Assembly: GCF_003205835.1 (NCBI RefSeq)
Contig: NZ_CP029773.1
Span: forward strand, 2,946,501 to 3,010,500
Length of the DNA: 64,000 nt
Reading direction: 5' to 3'
Source of the DNA: Stenotrophomonas maltophilia
GTDB lineage: Bacteria > Pseudomonadota > Gammaproteobacteria > Xanthomonadales > Xanthomonadaceae
In this document: piece after piece, positions 45,046-52,874 of the stretch
Layout: each line of letters opens with the position of its first letter
How positions within the stretch are numbered: position 1 is the stretch's first letter
Notes under the pieces: model-generated
The model's database searches: none
Told to the model about the DNA's origin: nothing
What the model saw: the letters and a program-made list of their open reading frames with translations, nothing else
Program-made: the position numbers and the translations under genes

Positions 45046-45813
45046 ATGCGCGCCCTGATCCTGCTGGCCCACCCCGAACCCTGTTCCTTAAACGCCCACC
45101 TTGCCACGCAGGCCGCCGAGCAGTTGCGGCAGGATCACCTGCAGGTGGACGTGATCGATCTGTATGCGCAAGGCTTCGACCCGTTGGAAGCCGCGCACCA
45201 CCATCCTCAACGCCTGCAGCCCGGCCGCTTCGATGCCCAGCGCGAACAACGGCACAGCGCCGAACAAGGCCAGCTGCCTGCCGAGGTGCAACGCCATCTG
45301 CAACTGCTGCAGGCCACCGACCTGCTGATCCTGCAGTTCCCGCTATGGTGGTTCGCTGCACCGGCCGCCCTCAAGGGCTGGCTGGACCGCGTGCTGGTCT
45401 ACGGGCCGATGTACAACAGCCGCCAGCGCCACGAACACGGCGTGATGCGCTGCAAGCGTGCATTGCTGAGCGTCACCACCGGCTCATCGGCACGGGCCTG
45501 CGCGATCGACGGCCGCGAGGGCGATACCCGGCTGCTGCTCTGGCCGCTGATGTACAGCCTGCGCTATGTTGGCTTCGACGTGATGGAACCGCATGTGGTG
45601 CACGGCGTGCGTTCCGGACTTCCGCCAGACCGTGTGCAGGCGCACGACGAGGCACTCGCCACGGCTGCCCGCGACTACCGCGAACGGCTTGCCCGGTGGT
45701 CGCAGTGGCCGACCGTGCCCTTCAATGACAGCGAGGATTTCGAAGAAGGTGTGGTGCTGCGCGCGGAAGCACCTGCGTTCAGCCCCTTCATCCGCCATCG
45801 CGATGCGGGATGA
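45046..45813 (+). CDS. NAD(P)H dehydrogenase (quinone), flavodoxin fold
   Basis: 255 aa. Flavodoxin_2 domain: RALILLAHPEPCSLNAHLA at the N-terminus (FMN/FAD phosphate loop), DLLILQFPLWWFAAPAALKGWLDRVLVYGPMY in the middle (the W-F-x-x-P motif of NQO-type enzymes) and LLSVTTGSSA. It likely reduces quinones by two electrons, avoiding semiquinone radicals. The tail after about 215 (WSQWPTVPFNDSEDFEEG) is longer than in the MdaB/YwrO group. It is probably controlled by the divergent HxlR regulator. A YjaB gene follows 68 bases later. Confidence 0.9.
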   Translation: MRALILLAHPEPCSLNAHLATQAAEQLRQDHLQVDVIDLYAQGFDPLEAAHHHPQRLQPGRFDAQREQRHSAEQGQLPAEVQRHLQLLQATDLLILQFPLWWFAAPAALKGWLDRVLVYGPMYNSRQRHEHGVMRCKRALLSVTTGSSARACAIDGREGDTRLLLWPLMYSLRYVGFDVMEPHVVHGVRSGLPPDRVQAHDEALATAARDYRERLARWSQWPTVPFNDSEDFEEGVVLRAEAPAFSPFIRHRDAG

Positions 45814-45881
45814 CGCCGTGCCTGCACGCGCTACCGGAAAGCCTCATACTGCACGCTCCTGCTAAGCACCTTGGTGAACAC

Positions 45882-46319
45882 ATGACCACCCTGCGCCCCT
45901 CGCGCGCCGACGATGGCGCCGCCCTCGTCGCACTCTGGCGTCGCGCCGTCGACGCCACCCACGACTTTCTCAGTGCCGAAGACCGCCAGGCCATCGATGC
46001 CGAAGTGGCAGGCTTCCTGCCGCAGGCGCCGATGACCGTCGCTGTCGATGCACGGGACCAGCCACTGGGCTTCATGCTGATCGACGGCAGCCACATGGAA
46101 GCGTTGTTCATCGATCCCGACGTGCGCGGCACTGGTATCGGCCGGCAGCTGCTGCAGCACGCACTGGCGCTGCACCCGCAGCTGAGCACCGACGTCAACG
46201 CACAGAATGCGCAGGCCGTAGGCTTCTACCTGCGCATGGGCTTCGTCGAAACCGGTCGTTCGCCACTGGATTCGCAGGGCCGCCCGTATCCCCTGATCCA
46301 TCTCCGGCACAAGGCCTGA
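45882..46319 (+). CDS. yjaB: GNAT acetyltransferase, YjaB type
   Basis: 145 aa, close to E. coli YjaB over its whole length: LRPSRADDGAALVALWRRAVDATHDFLSAEDRQ, FLPQAPMTVAVDARDQPLGFMLIDGSHMEALFIDPDVRGTGIG, then STDVNAQNAQAVGFYLRMGFVETGRS, ending YPLIHLRHKA. YjaB binds acetyl-CoA; its acceptor is not known. The ATG at 45882 is the family start; 24 extra in-frame codons upstream are ignored. It lies 68 bases after the quinone reductase, possibly in the same transcript. Confidence 0.92.
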   Translation: MTTLRPSRADDGAALVALWRRAVDATHDFLSAEDRQAIDAEVAGFLPQAPMTVAVDARDQPLGFMLIDGSHMEALFIDPDVRGTGIGRQLLQHALALHPQLSTDVNAQNAQAVGFYLRMGFVETGRSPLDSQGRPYPLIHLRHKA

Positions 46320-46377
46320 CATCCGTTGGCAGCAGCCGCGTGCTAGCGTGGCTGCTTTCGATCAAGGAACGCCGTGC

Positions 46378-46584
46378 ATGGATGGTGCAAAAGCCCTGTT
46401 GACCCTGTTTGCGCTGGGCATCAGCCTGGTCTGGATCCTCGTGCCGTTCGCCATCTTTGCCGTGCGCAACCTGCTGCGCGAGGTACTGCTCGAGCAGCGC
46501 CGTACCAACGCACTGCTCGAGCATATCGGCGGCTACCGCATTCCAAAGCCGCACCCCGAACCGACCGTCTGGCGCGCGCCCTGA
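46378..46584 (+). CDS. Small single-helix membrane protein
   Basis: 68 aa. N-terminal helix ALLTLFALGISLVWILVPFAIFAV (about 5-29) followed by a charged cytoplasmic helix RNLLREVLLEQRRTNALLEHI and a short Pro-rich tail. AAGGA lies nine bases before the ATG at 46378, supporting translation. This layout (one helix plus amphipathic coiled stretch) recalls small helper proteins annotated as hypothetical in Xanthomonadaceae. Function unknown. It is convergent with the GNAT gene at 46607, whose stop is 22 bases away. Confidence 0.75.
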   Translation: MDGAKALLTLFALGISLVWILVPFAIFAVRNLLREVLLEQRRTNALLEHIGGYRIPKPHPEPTVWRAP

Positions 46585-46606
46585 GCGGGAACGCGCCAGG
46601 CGTGGA

Positions 46607-47113
46607 TCAGGCCGTCGCCTCGAACGCCGGTGAGTACTGCACCTCGCCCTGTGCCAACGGAGGCTGCAGGCAGAGTGCCTGGAAGTACTCCGCCGGCACA
46701 CCCGGCAGCACCAGGCCTGGCTCGGCACGGAAGCCGAAGCGGCCGTAGTACGCCGGCTCGCCCAGCAGCACGCAGCCCTGTGCGCCCTGTTGTCGCAGGG
46801 CTTCCAATGCTGCCCGCACCAACGCCGCACCGATGCCCTGCCCCTGCCATTCGGGCAATACCGAGATCGGCCCCAGGCCAAACCAACCGCGACTGCCATC
46901 GCTGATCGATACCGGCGAGGCCGCCACATGGCCGGCCAAGTGTCCATCCACCTCGGCCACCAGTGAAACCGCCAGCTCGCCGCGCACACGAAGCGCATCG
47001 ACGATGAACTGCTCCGTGTGGCTGCTGTGTGCCGCGTTGGCAAAGGCAGCGCGGGTCAACGCATGGATGCCGGCGATGTCAGCGGAATTTTCGGTACGAA
47101 GAATGTAGTTCAA
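46607..47113 (-). CDS. GNAT acetyltransferase, possible YjhQ-like antitoxin
   Basis: 168 aa from TTG at 47113, preceded by GAGG six bases upstream; an ATG at 47137 is the alternative and would add eight residues. GNAT core: RTENSADIAGIHALTRAAFANA, SLVAEVDGHLAGHVAASPVSI, motif A GLGPISVLPEWQGQGIGAALVRAALEAL, GCVLLGEPAYYGRFGFRAEPGL. It is encoded 70 bases downstream of the yjhX-type gene on the same strand. In E. coli, YjhQ is a GNAT that counteracts the toxin YjhX (TopAI), and the gene order is the same. That pairing is inference from order and family. Confidence 0.85.
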   Translation of the reverse strand: MNYILRTENSADIAGIHALTRAAFANAAHSSHTEQFIVDALRVRGELAVSLVAEVDGHLAGHVAASPVSISDGSRGWFGLGPISVLPEWQGQGIGAALVRAALEALRQQGAQGCVLLGEPAYYGRFGFRAEPGLVLPGVPAEYFQALCLQPPLAQGEVQYSPAFEATA

Positions 47114-47183
47114 GGGACACCTCGGTCGACGCGGCATTGCCGCGCCATGGAAACACAATGGAAAAGAAGCGATGCATCGTGCA

Positions 47184-47441
47184 TCAGCGATTGTCCAGCT
47201 GCGGGCGCACCGCGACCAGTCCGGCACGATTGATCCGGTAGGGGCGGCCATCGTGCGAACTGATCAGGCGCTTGTTTTTCAGCTTCCTGAAGACGGCCAA
47301 CGTGCAATCGCTCAGCAGCAGTCCTTCACGGTTGAAGCATTCGACACCGCGCACGCGGCCTGAGCCATCACGGCTGCAGGCAATGCAGCCACCCTGGGCG
47401 AGGACGTGCAGCGTTCTCTGCTCCGCTCGGGAGATATTCAT
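47184..47441 (-). CDS. yjhX: YjhX-family toxin (TopAI-like)
   Basis: 85 aa, the length of E. coli YjhX, and similar along the whole protein: [73 protein letters not shown], ending DNR. YjhX (TopAI) binds topoisomerase I and blocks its DNA nicking; a neighbouring GNAT, YjhQ, relieves it. The extra Cys pair here ([10 protein letters not shown]) is not something I recall from E. coli. No in-frame start upstream matches better than the ATG at 47441. A palindrome lies ~160 bases upstream. Confidence 0.9.
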   Translation of the reverse strand: MNISRAEQRTLHVLAQGGCIACSRDGSGRVRGVECFNREGLLLSDCTLAVFRKLKNKRLISSHDGRPYRINRAGLVAVRPQLDNR

Positions 47442-47598
47442 GGAAAGAGAGATCCTGCGTAATCGGAAATGCGGACGACACGGGCTGCCAACAGCGCCCG
47501 GCCAAGGAACCACGCATTCGATAACCGCTCCCGGAAGACACACGGGAAGGGTTATCCGATGACGACACTCTCCAACATGAAAAACCACACTCGGTAGA

Positions 47599-47617
47599 CA
47601 CCTGCAGCTTGCAGGTG
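47599..47617. promoter_or_regulatory. Palindrome between yjhX and the HD-hydrolase gene
   Basis: CACCTGCA-GCT-TGCAGGTG, 8-bp arms, 158 bases upstream of yjhX and 89 upstream of the divergent HD gene. It could be an operator for either or a small hairpin. The rest of the 264-base gap shows nothing clear. Confidence 0.4.
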
Positions 47618-47705
47618 GCGTCACACTAACCAGCGCTCCACGGCCAGTCAACGCCCTGGCGCGAAAGCCGGGTGATAATCGAGCCTCCACCTGCAGGACG
47701 CAAAC

Positions 47706-48371
47706 ATGGACTGGGTTGCCCAGGCACGCGCATTGGCCACCGAAGCCCACGCAGGGCAACAGGACAAGGCCGGCCACCCCTATATCGAGCATGTGGCACG
47801 AGTGGCGGCGGCGATCCGCGACGATGACATGGCCAAGGCCGCAGCGTGGCTGCACGATGTGGTCGAGGACTGTCCGGACTTCGCTGACCGGATGCAGGCG
47901 TTTCCACCGCCGATCCGCGACACGGTCAACCTGCTCAGCCGCCACAGCGCGCAGGATGCAACCCACTATTACGCACGCATCCGTGAACATCCACTGGCCT
48001 TGAAAGTGAAGCTGGCCGATATCGCGGACAACGCCCATCCAAGGCGCCTGCGGCAGCTGGCCCCCGCGCTGGCCGAACGCCTGCGCGGCAAGTACAGCAT
48101 GGCCCTCGCTGCACTGGGCCAGCGTCAATCGTTGTCGGATGCGGGGAGCGGAGCCACGCCGCAGCAGCGCCTGCAGCACCTGATGGAGGCGGCCTGCTCG
48201 CTGGAGCAGTGTGTTGGCGGACCTGGATCCACCACGGGCACCCGCGACACGTCACTGTCCGCACACCACGCGGCCCTGATCAGGGTTCGCGACATCGTGC
48301 TCGCCGAGCTGGAAACGCAGATGGAACCCGTCGCGTTCGCCATCTGGAGCGACATGCATATCCGGGCCTGA
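47706..48371 (+). CDS. HD-domain phosphohydrolase, RelA/SpoT-hydrolase-like (MESH1-type)
   Basis: 221 aa. HD motifs: [31 protein letters not shown] (the HD pair) and [14 protein letters not shown], followed by YSMALAALG. This order is that of the (p)ppGpp hydrolase half of Rel/SpoT and of small alarmone hydrolases. The C-terminal ~75 residues ([19 protein letters not shown]...) are not part of the usual minimal domain. Substrate could be (p)ppGpp or another nucleotide. No synthetase half is present. It is apparently monocistronic. Confidence 0.86.
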   Translation: MDWVAQARALATEAHAGQQDKAGHPYIEHVARVAAAIRDDDMAKAAAWLHDVVEDCPDFADRMQAFPPPIRDTVNLLSRHSAQDATHYYARIREHPLALKVKLADIADNAHPRRLRQLAPALAERLRGKYSMALAALGQRQSLSDAGSGATPQQRLQHLMEAACSLEQCVGGPGSTTGTRDTSLSAHHAALIRVRDIVLAELETQMEPVAFAIWSDMHIRA

Positions 48372-48479
48372 CCGGCCGTGGACTCCACCGGCCGAACGCT
48401 GTTTCTTGGCAGCATGCGGTGATCCCTGCTGCGTTGCAGCAGTACAATGCCCGGCTCCCCGCCCCCATCGCGCCCCCGC

Positions 48480-49691
48480 ATGAGCCCCAACTCTTCCCTG
48501 GCTGCGCGGCTGACGCCCCGTCAGCGCACCCTGATCATCCTCGCCCTGTCACTGGGCGGCTTCGCCATCGGCACCAGCGAGTTCGCCAGCATGGGCCTGA
48601 TGCTGGAAATCAGCCGTGGGCTGTCGATCTCCGAAACCCAGGTCGGCCACCTGATCAGCGCCTACGCCATCGGCGTGGTAGTCGGTGCGCCGATCCTTGC
48701 CTTCGTCGGCGCCAGCTTCCCGCGCCGCAAGCTGCTGCTGGCGCTGATGGGCTTCTATGCCATTGGCAATCTGGCCAGTGCGCTGGCCCCGAACTACGGC
48801 ACGATGCTGGTGGCACGTTTTGTGGCCGGCCTGCCGCACGGCGCGTACTTCGGCGTGGCAATGCTGGTCGCAGCGGCGATCAGCCCCGCCGGTCAGCGCG
48901 GCCAGGCGATGTCGCGGGTGCTGCTGGGCCTGTCGATCGCGATCCTGGTCGGCAATCCGCTGACCACCTGGCTCGGCCAGCAGCTGAGTTGGCGCACCGC
49001 CTTCGCCCTGGTCAGCGTGCTGGCCATTGCCACCGTGGCGATGATCGCGCGCTTCCTGCTGCCGGACCCGGATGAGGTGCGAACTTCGCCGATGCGCGAA
49101 CTGCGCGCGTTCAATACCACCCAGGTGTGGCTGGCACTGGCGATCGGCGCGGTCGGCTTCGCCGGCATGTTCTGCGTGTTCACCTACCTGGCACCCACCC
49201 TGGTGCAGGTCACCGGCGTGGCTGAATCGTGGATGCCGCTGGCGGTGGGCGTGTTCGGCATCGGCGCGATCATCGGCAACATCGCCGGTGGCTGGCTGGT
49301 GGACAAGTTCCACTTCAAGGCCGCCGCCGTGGTGCTGCTGTGGTCGATCGTGATGCTGCTGCTGTATCCGCTGGCCGCACAGTCGGTGTGGACCATCGGC
49401 CCGATGATCATCACCGTCGGCACCATGGGCGCGCTGGCTGCGGTGCTGCAGACCCGCCTGATGGACGTGGCCGGCGAGGCGCAGACCTTGGCCGCCGCCT
49501 CCAACCATGCCGCCTTCAATACCGCCAATGCACTCGGCCCGTGGCTGGGCGGCATGGCGATCAGCGCCGGCTTCAGCCCGGCCAGTACCGGCTACGTCGG
49601 CGCGGCCACCGCGATCGGCGGCCTGCTGCTGTGGTGCGTGGCGGTGATGCTGGACAAGAAGCGCAAGGCCGCCGTCGCCGGCAGCCACTGA
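48480..49691 (+). CDS. MFS efflux transporter, DHA1 family
   Basis: 403 aa, 12 membrane helices. N-half: FAIGTSEFASMGLMLEISRGLSISETQVGHLISAYAIGVVVGAPILA, then SFPRRKLLL (motif A variant after helix 2) and ARFVAGLPHGAYFGVA, the GFxPHGAxFG motif seen in the AraJ/YdhP/sugar-efflux group. C-half: GPMIITVGTMGALAAVLQTRLMDVAGEAQTLAAASNHAAFNTANALG. It would export sugars or drugs using the proton gradient. The ATG at 48480 (MSPNSS) is used. The MerR gene is convergent, 16 bases after its stop. Confidence 0.9.
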   Translation: MSPNSSLAARLTPRQRTLIILALSLGGFAIGTSEFASMGLMLEISRGLSISETQVGHLISAYAIGVVVGAPILAFVGASFPRRKLLLALMGFYAIGNLASALAPNYGTMLVARFVAGLPHGAYFGVAMLVAAAISPAGQRGQAMSRVLLGLSIAILVGNPLTTWLGQQLSWRTAFALVSVLAIATVAMIARFLLPDPDEVRTSPMRELRAFNTTQVWLALAIGAVGFAGMFCVFTYLAPTLVQVTGVAESWMPLAVGVFGIGAIIGNIAGGWLVDKFHFKAAAVVLLWSIVMLLLYPLAAQSVWTIGPMIITVGTMGALAAVLQTRLMDVAGEAQTLAAASNHAAFNTANALGPWLGGMAISAGFSPASTGYVGAATAIGGLLLWCVAVMLDKKRKAAVAGSH

Positions 49692-49707
49692 CTACCGTGC
49701 CGGGTCG

Positions 49708-50187
49708 TCAGTCGCCGCTCCTGCGGCGGCGGCGATCCGGTCGCAGCATCGCCACATCGCCCGCCGCCAGCGTCGGCCGCGCCAGCTCACCACGCTTCAC
49801 GCGGTCCAGCACCCGCCGCGAATTGGCGGCGCAATCAATGCCTTCCGGCCGCGCCTGGATGTCTTCGATCAGGGCCAGCAGGTGCGTCCGGCTCTGTGCC
49901 AGCCGCAACTGCAGCGCCTCGATATCGACCACCTTCTGCTGCAGCATCGTGATCAGTGCATCGTGCTGCCACTGGCCCATGTCCGGTGGCAGCAGCGCGC
50001 GGATCTCGTCCAGGCTGAAGCCTGCGCGCTGTGCACCGGTGATCAGCTCCAGCAGCAGTACCGCCTGCTCCGGGTAATCGCGGTACCCATTGGCCTGGCG
50101 CTGCACTGTCAGCAGTCCGGCGTCCTCATAGAAGCGGATCCGCGACGCTGCCAGGCCCGTGAGGCGGGCCAGCTCACCGATCTTCAT
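49708..50187 (-). CDS. MerR-family regulator, non-metal type
   Basis: 159 aa. N-terminal winged helix MKIGELARLTGLAASRIRFYEDAGLLTVQRQANGYRDYPEQAV, then a long coiled coil (about 75-115, MLQQKVVDIEALQLRLAQSRTHLLALIEDIQ). Only one Cys (IDCAANS), so a metal site is unlikely; this fits regulators that sense electrophiles or organic compounds. It is divergent from an Old Yellow Enzyme gene, and the shared region carries a MerR dyad with a 19-base promoter spacer directed at that gene. The Arg-rich tail RPDRRRRRSGD is unusual. Confidence 0.88.
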   Translation of the reverse strand: MKIGELARLTGLAASRIRFYEDAGLLTVQRQANGYRDYPEQAVLLLELITGAQRAGFSLDEIRALLPPDMGQWQHDALITMLQQKVVDIEALQLRLAQSRTHLLALIEDIQARPEGIDCAANSRRVLDRVKRGELARPTLAAGDVAMLRPDRRRRRSGD

Positions 50188-50215
50188 CTGCCTGAATCCT
50201 CGACATTGGAACCCG

Positions 50216-50246
50216 TTGACCTTCAATCAAACTTGAAGGTTAGCGT
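50216..50246 (+). promoter_or_regulatory. MerR-type operator/promoter of the flavin oxidoreductase gene
   Basis: Perfect dyad ACCTTCAA-6-TTGAAGGT (50219-50240) between -35 TTGACC (50216-50221) and -10 TAGCGT (50241-50246), spacer 19. Long spacer plus dyad is the MerR hallmark. It lies 30 bases upstream of the oxidoreductase ATG. Confidence 0.75.
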
Positions 50247-50276
50247 AGCGCCATTCCCCTGTCCTGGAGCTGTCCG

Positions 50277-51515
50277 ATGTCGCTGTTCTCGCCCCTGGCA
50301 CTGCCTTCCGGTGCCGTCATCCGCAACCGCATCGCCAAGGCGGCGATGGAGGAAAACATGGCCGACGACGATCACGCGCCTTCGGCCGCGCTGCTGGAGC
50401 TCTACCAGCGCTGGGCCGACGGCGGCGCCGGCGTGATCATCACCGGCAACGTGATGGTCGATGGCCGCGCCATGACCGGCCCGGGCGGCGTGGTACTGGA
50501 AGACGATCGCCACCTGGAGCGCTTCATCGCCTGGGCCGACACCGCGCGCTCGCGCGGGGTGCAGATGTGGATGCAGATCAACCATCCCGGGCGGCAGATG
50601 CCGGCCGCCCTCGGCCAACCGGCATTGGCGCCTTCGGCGGTCCCCTTGGACATGGGCGCACTGTCCAAACAGTTCGCGCCGCCGCGGGCGATGACCGAGG
50701 CGGATATCGAAGACGTGATCGCCTGCTTCATCCGCAGCGCCGAGCTGGCCGAACGTGCCGGTTTCAGTGGTGTGGAAATCCATGCCGCGCACGGCTACCT
50801 GCTCAGCCAGTTCCTGTCGCCACTGTCGAACCGTCGCGAGGATCGCTGGGGCGGCAGCCTGGACAACCGTGCACGCCTGCTGCTGGAGATCGTGCAGGGC
50901 GTGCGCGCGGCGGTGTCGCCCGCCTTCGCAGTGGCGGTGAAGCTCAACTCCGCAGATTTCCAGCGCGGCGGCTTCTCGCCCGAGGATGCGCGCGCCGTGG
51001 TGGAGATGCTGGCGCCACTCGGCGTGGATCTGGTCGAGCTGTCCGGTGGCAGTTATGAAGCACCGGCCATGACCGGTGCCGCGCGCGACGAGCGCAGCCT
51101 GGCCCGCGAGGCCTACTTCCTGGAGTTCGCGCGTGAGATCGCCACGGTGGCGACGATGCCGCTGATGGTCACCGGCGGCATCCGCCGCCGCGCGGTGGCC
51201 GAGCAGGTACTGGACAGCGGCGTTGCGATGGTCGGCATTGCCACCGCGCTGGCGATCGAACCGGATCTGCCACACCACTGGCAACAGGGCCGCGACCAGG
51301 TGCCCGCGTTGCGCAACATCAACTGGCGCAGCAAGCCGCTGGCGGCCAGCGCACACATGGCGGCGGTGAAATACCAGTTGGCTCGGCTGAGCCGCCGCCG
51401 CCCCACCGCGCCGGGTGTCTCACCGGTATGGGCACTGCTGCTGGCACAGGCGGCCGGTAAATGCCGGACCCGCCGCTACCGGCGCTGGATCGGTGCACGC
51501 GCGGGCGGCAACTGA
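50277..51515 (+). CDS. NADH:flavin oxidoreductase, Old Yellow Enzyme family
   Basis: 412 aa. FMN-binding barrel: MSLFSPLALPSGAVIRNRIAKAAMEENMAD, VQMWMQINHPGRQ, FSGVEIHAAHGYLLSQFLSPLSNRREDRWGGS, PLMVTGGIRRRAVAEQVL. The AAM-E start and N-R-R-x-D-x-W-G-G block put it near the bacterial 2,4-dienoyl-CoA reductase/XenA-like branch, distinct from the NemA-like enzyme at 41005. No C-terminal FeS/FAD module is present. The last ~60 residues (KYQLARLSRRRPTAPG...) form a basic extension. It is probably induced through the MerR dyad upstream, i.e. an electrophile-response pair. Confidence 0.9.
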   Translation: MSLFSPLALPSGAVIRNRIAKAAMEENMADDDHAPSAALLELYQRWADGGAGVIITGNVMVDGRAMTGPGGVVLEDDRHLERFIAWADTARSRGVQMWMQINHPGRQMPAALGQPALAPSAVPLDMGALSKQFAPPRAMTEADIEDVIACFIRSAELAERAGFSGVEIHAAHGYLLSQFLSPLSNRREDRWGGSLDNRARLLLEIVQGVRAAVSPAFAVAVKLNSADFQRGGFSPEDARAVVEMLAPLGVDLVELSGGSYEAPAMTGAARDERSLAREAYFLEFAREIATVATMPLMVTGGIRRRAVAEQVLDSGVAMVGIATALAIEPDLPHHWQQGRDQVPALRNINWRSKPLAASAHMAAVKYQLARLSRRRPTAPGVSPVWALLLAQAAGKCRTRRYRRWIGARAGGN

Positions 51516-51607
51516 GCGGGCAGGCTTCTCATCGTCGAAGCGATGCTCCACCATCTGCACGATCGGCGGCAATCCGTCGCCGGTCGCAGCACGCAGAAGG
51601 AACCACC

Positions 51608-52084
51608 GTGGCAGCAGGACCAACCAGGAACCGCGAAAAGCTGCTCGATGACCTGCTCTCGCTGGGCCGCAACTGGGCGCTGGCGATCGCCATCGCCGGT
51701 GCCGGTGCAGCGGTCCATTACAGCGAGTCGGTGTACGAAGCAGGAATCTGGCGCGGCCTGCTGCCCACGATCTGCTTCCTGGTCGCCATCGTCTGGATCG
51801 TGCTCAGCATCATCCGCTTCGACCTGACCATCCAGCAGCATTTCCAGCGGAAGCTGTCGCGCTGGCTCAGCCGCCTGCTGTATGTCGTGCTGCTCGGCAC
51901 CGGTATCACCGCCGTGTTCTTCGTCACCGAGCTGGCGGAGAACAACCACATCGCGCGGATGTGCGACTCGGTGGCCCACGAACCCGGCAGCCGCATCCAC
52001 AGGTCGGCCGAATGCCAGCGCCTGTACCAGCACCGCGCGGCCTACCGGCAGCGGCTCGAGTCGGCCGAGGGCGAGTTCGACTGA
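51608..52084 (+). CDS. Membrane protein of unknown function
   Basis: 158 aa from GTG at 51608, chosen because AAGGA lies six bases upstream and the translation turns protein-like there (VAAGPTRNREKLLDDLLSLG). Three hydrophobic segments: WALAIAIAGAGAAVHY, LLPTICFLVAIVWIVLSII and LLYVVLLGTGITAVFFVT. The C-terminal ~50 residues are soluble with two Cys (ARMCDSVAH, SAECQRLYQ) that could form a disulfide if periplasmic. Family not recognised. It follows the oxidoreductase by 92 bases with no clear terminator. Confidence 0.72.
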   Translation: MAAGPTRNREKLLDDLLSLGRNWALAIAIAGAGAAVHYSESVYEAGIWRGLLPTICFLVAIVWIVLSIIRFDLTIQQHFQRKLSRWLSRLLYVVLLGTGITAVFFVTELAENNHIARMCDSVAHEPGSRIHRSAECQRLYQHRAAYRQRLESAEGEFD

Positions 52085-52172
52085 GGACGTCGCGCTGCAT
52101 GCGTTTGACGCACGCGAAGAACACACGGCGTGGATATGCGGTCGGGCACAGTAGCTGCGCCCCCCCTTCCGT

Positions 52173-52460
52173 ATGACAACTCCGGCCCGCATGCTCCACC
52201 ACCCCGCCCCTGCCTGCCACGATGCCGTTGCCCTGCAGGCGGGTGTACTCGGCGGGGTACTCGGCGTGGCGCTGTTCAAGGCGATCGCCCTGTCGGTACT
52301 GACCAACGGCTCGTTGATGGCGACGGGATTGTGGCTGCTGGCCTGCGCCCTGCTGGGCGCCTGGGCGCTGGCCGCCTACCTCGCGTGCCTCGCGCTGAGC
52401 CGCCGCGTCTTCGTGCTGATGCTGGCACTGTGCACGGTGCTGGTGGTCTGCATCGCCTGA
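52173..52460 (+). CDS. Small membrane protein, hypothetical
   Basis: 95 aa, very hydrophobic: after a His/Pro-rich lead the sequence reads LQAGVLGGVLGVALFKAIALSVL, TGLWLLACALLGAWALAAYLACLAL and VFVLMLALCTVLVVCIA, three helices. No ribosome site stands before the ATG at 52173 or the next ATG at 52191, so the start is uncertain. It is not a shadow of another gene, since the opposite strand here shows no protein-like ORF. Function unknown. Confidence 0.5.
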   Translation: MTTPARMLHHPAPACHDAVALQAGVLGGVLGVALFKAIALSVLTNGSLMATGLWLLACALLGAWALAAYLACLALSRRVFVLMLALCTVLVVCIA

Positions 52461-52584
52461 CCACGCAAGTGCCCGACTATCACCAAAACGTTACAAAATA
52501 ACAAGTGCGATCGGTCGGATTGTGCGTGCCCAGCATCACGGATTGGAATGCCATGGCCGCTCCGGCATCACCCCGAGACCACCC

Positions 52585-52830
52585 ATGACCCTGCAGCCCC
52601 TGTACCGCGCCGCCCTGACCGCCATCGCCCTGGCATCGCTCAGTGCCTGCGCCACCTATGACGACAGCAACATGCACCAGGCCTGCCAGGAATCGCCGCA
52701 CCTGAAGGACCTGCCGCGCGACGTGGCCGCCCGCGAGAGCCGTTGCAACAAGGGCATGGAAGTGTGGTCGAGCGAGCGCAAGGGCAGTGACCGGCCGATC
52801 GACCTGAGCGGCAAGAAGAAGGATCTGTAA
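52585..52830 (+). CDS. Small lipoprotein
   Basis: 81 aa. Signal RAALTAIALASLSAC with lipobox LSAC (Cys18), then a short acidic/basic tail (TYDDSNMHQACQESPHLKDLPRDVAARESRCNK) with two further Cys. It ends LSGKKKDL. Mature part about 63 residues, periplasmic. The ATG at 52585 gives the correct signal; the preceding 21 codons do not. A relatively A/T-rich promoter-like stretch (AAAACGTTACAAAATAAC) lies upstream. Convergent with the monooxygenase gene. Family unknown. Confidence 0.75.
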   Translation: MTLQPLYRAALTAIALASLSACATYDDSNMHQACQESPHLKDLPRDVAARESRCNKGMEVWSSERKGSDRPIDLSGKKKDL

Positions 52831-52874
52831 TCGTGGCCGGCGCAGCCTGCACGTCTGCGCCTTCACCGTGAGGG

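Noticed and set aside
52173..52460. Treating the small hydrophobic ORF as noise
   Set aside because: Kept as a low-confidence gene because three clean membrane segments on the coding strand are unlikely by chance, though the start is unsupported.
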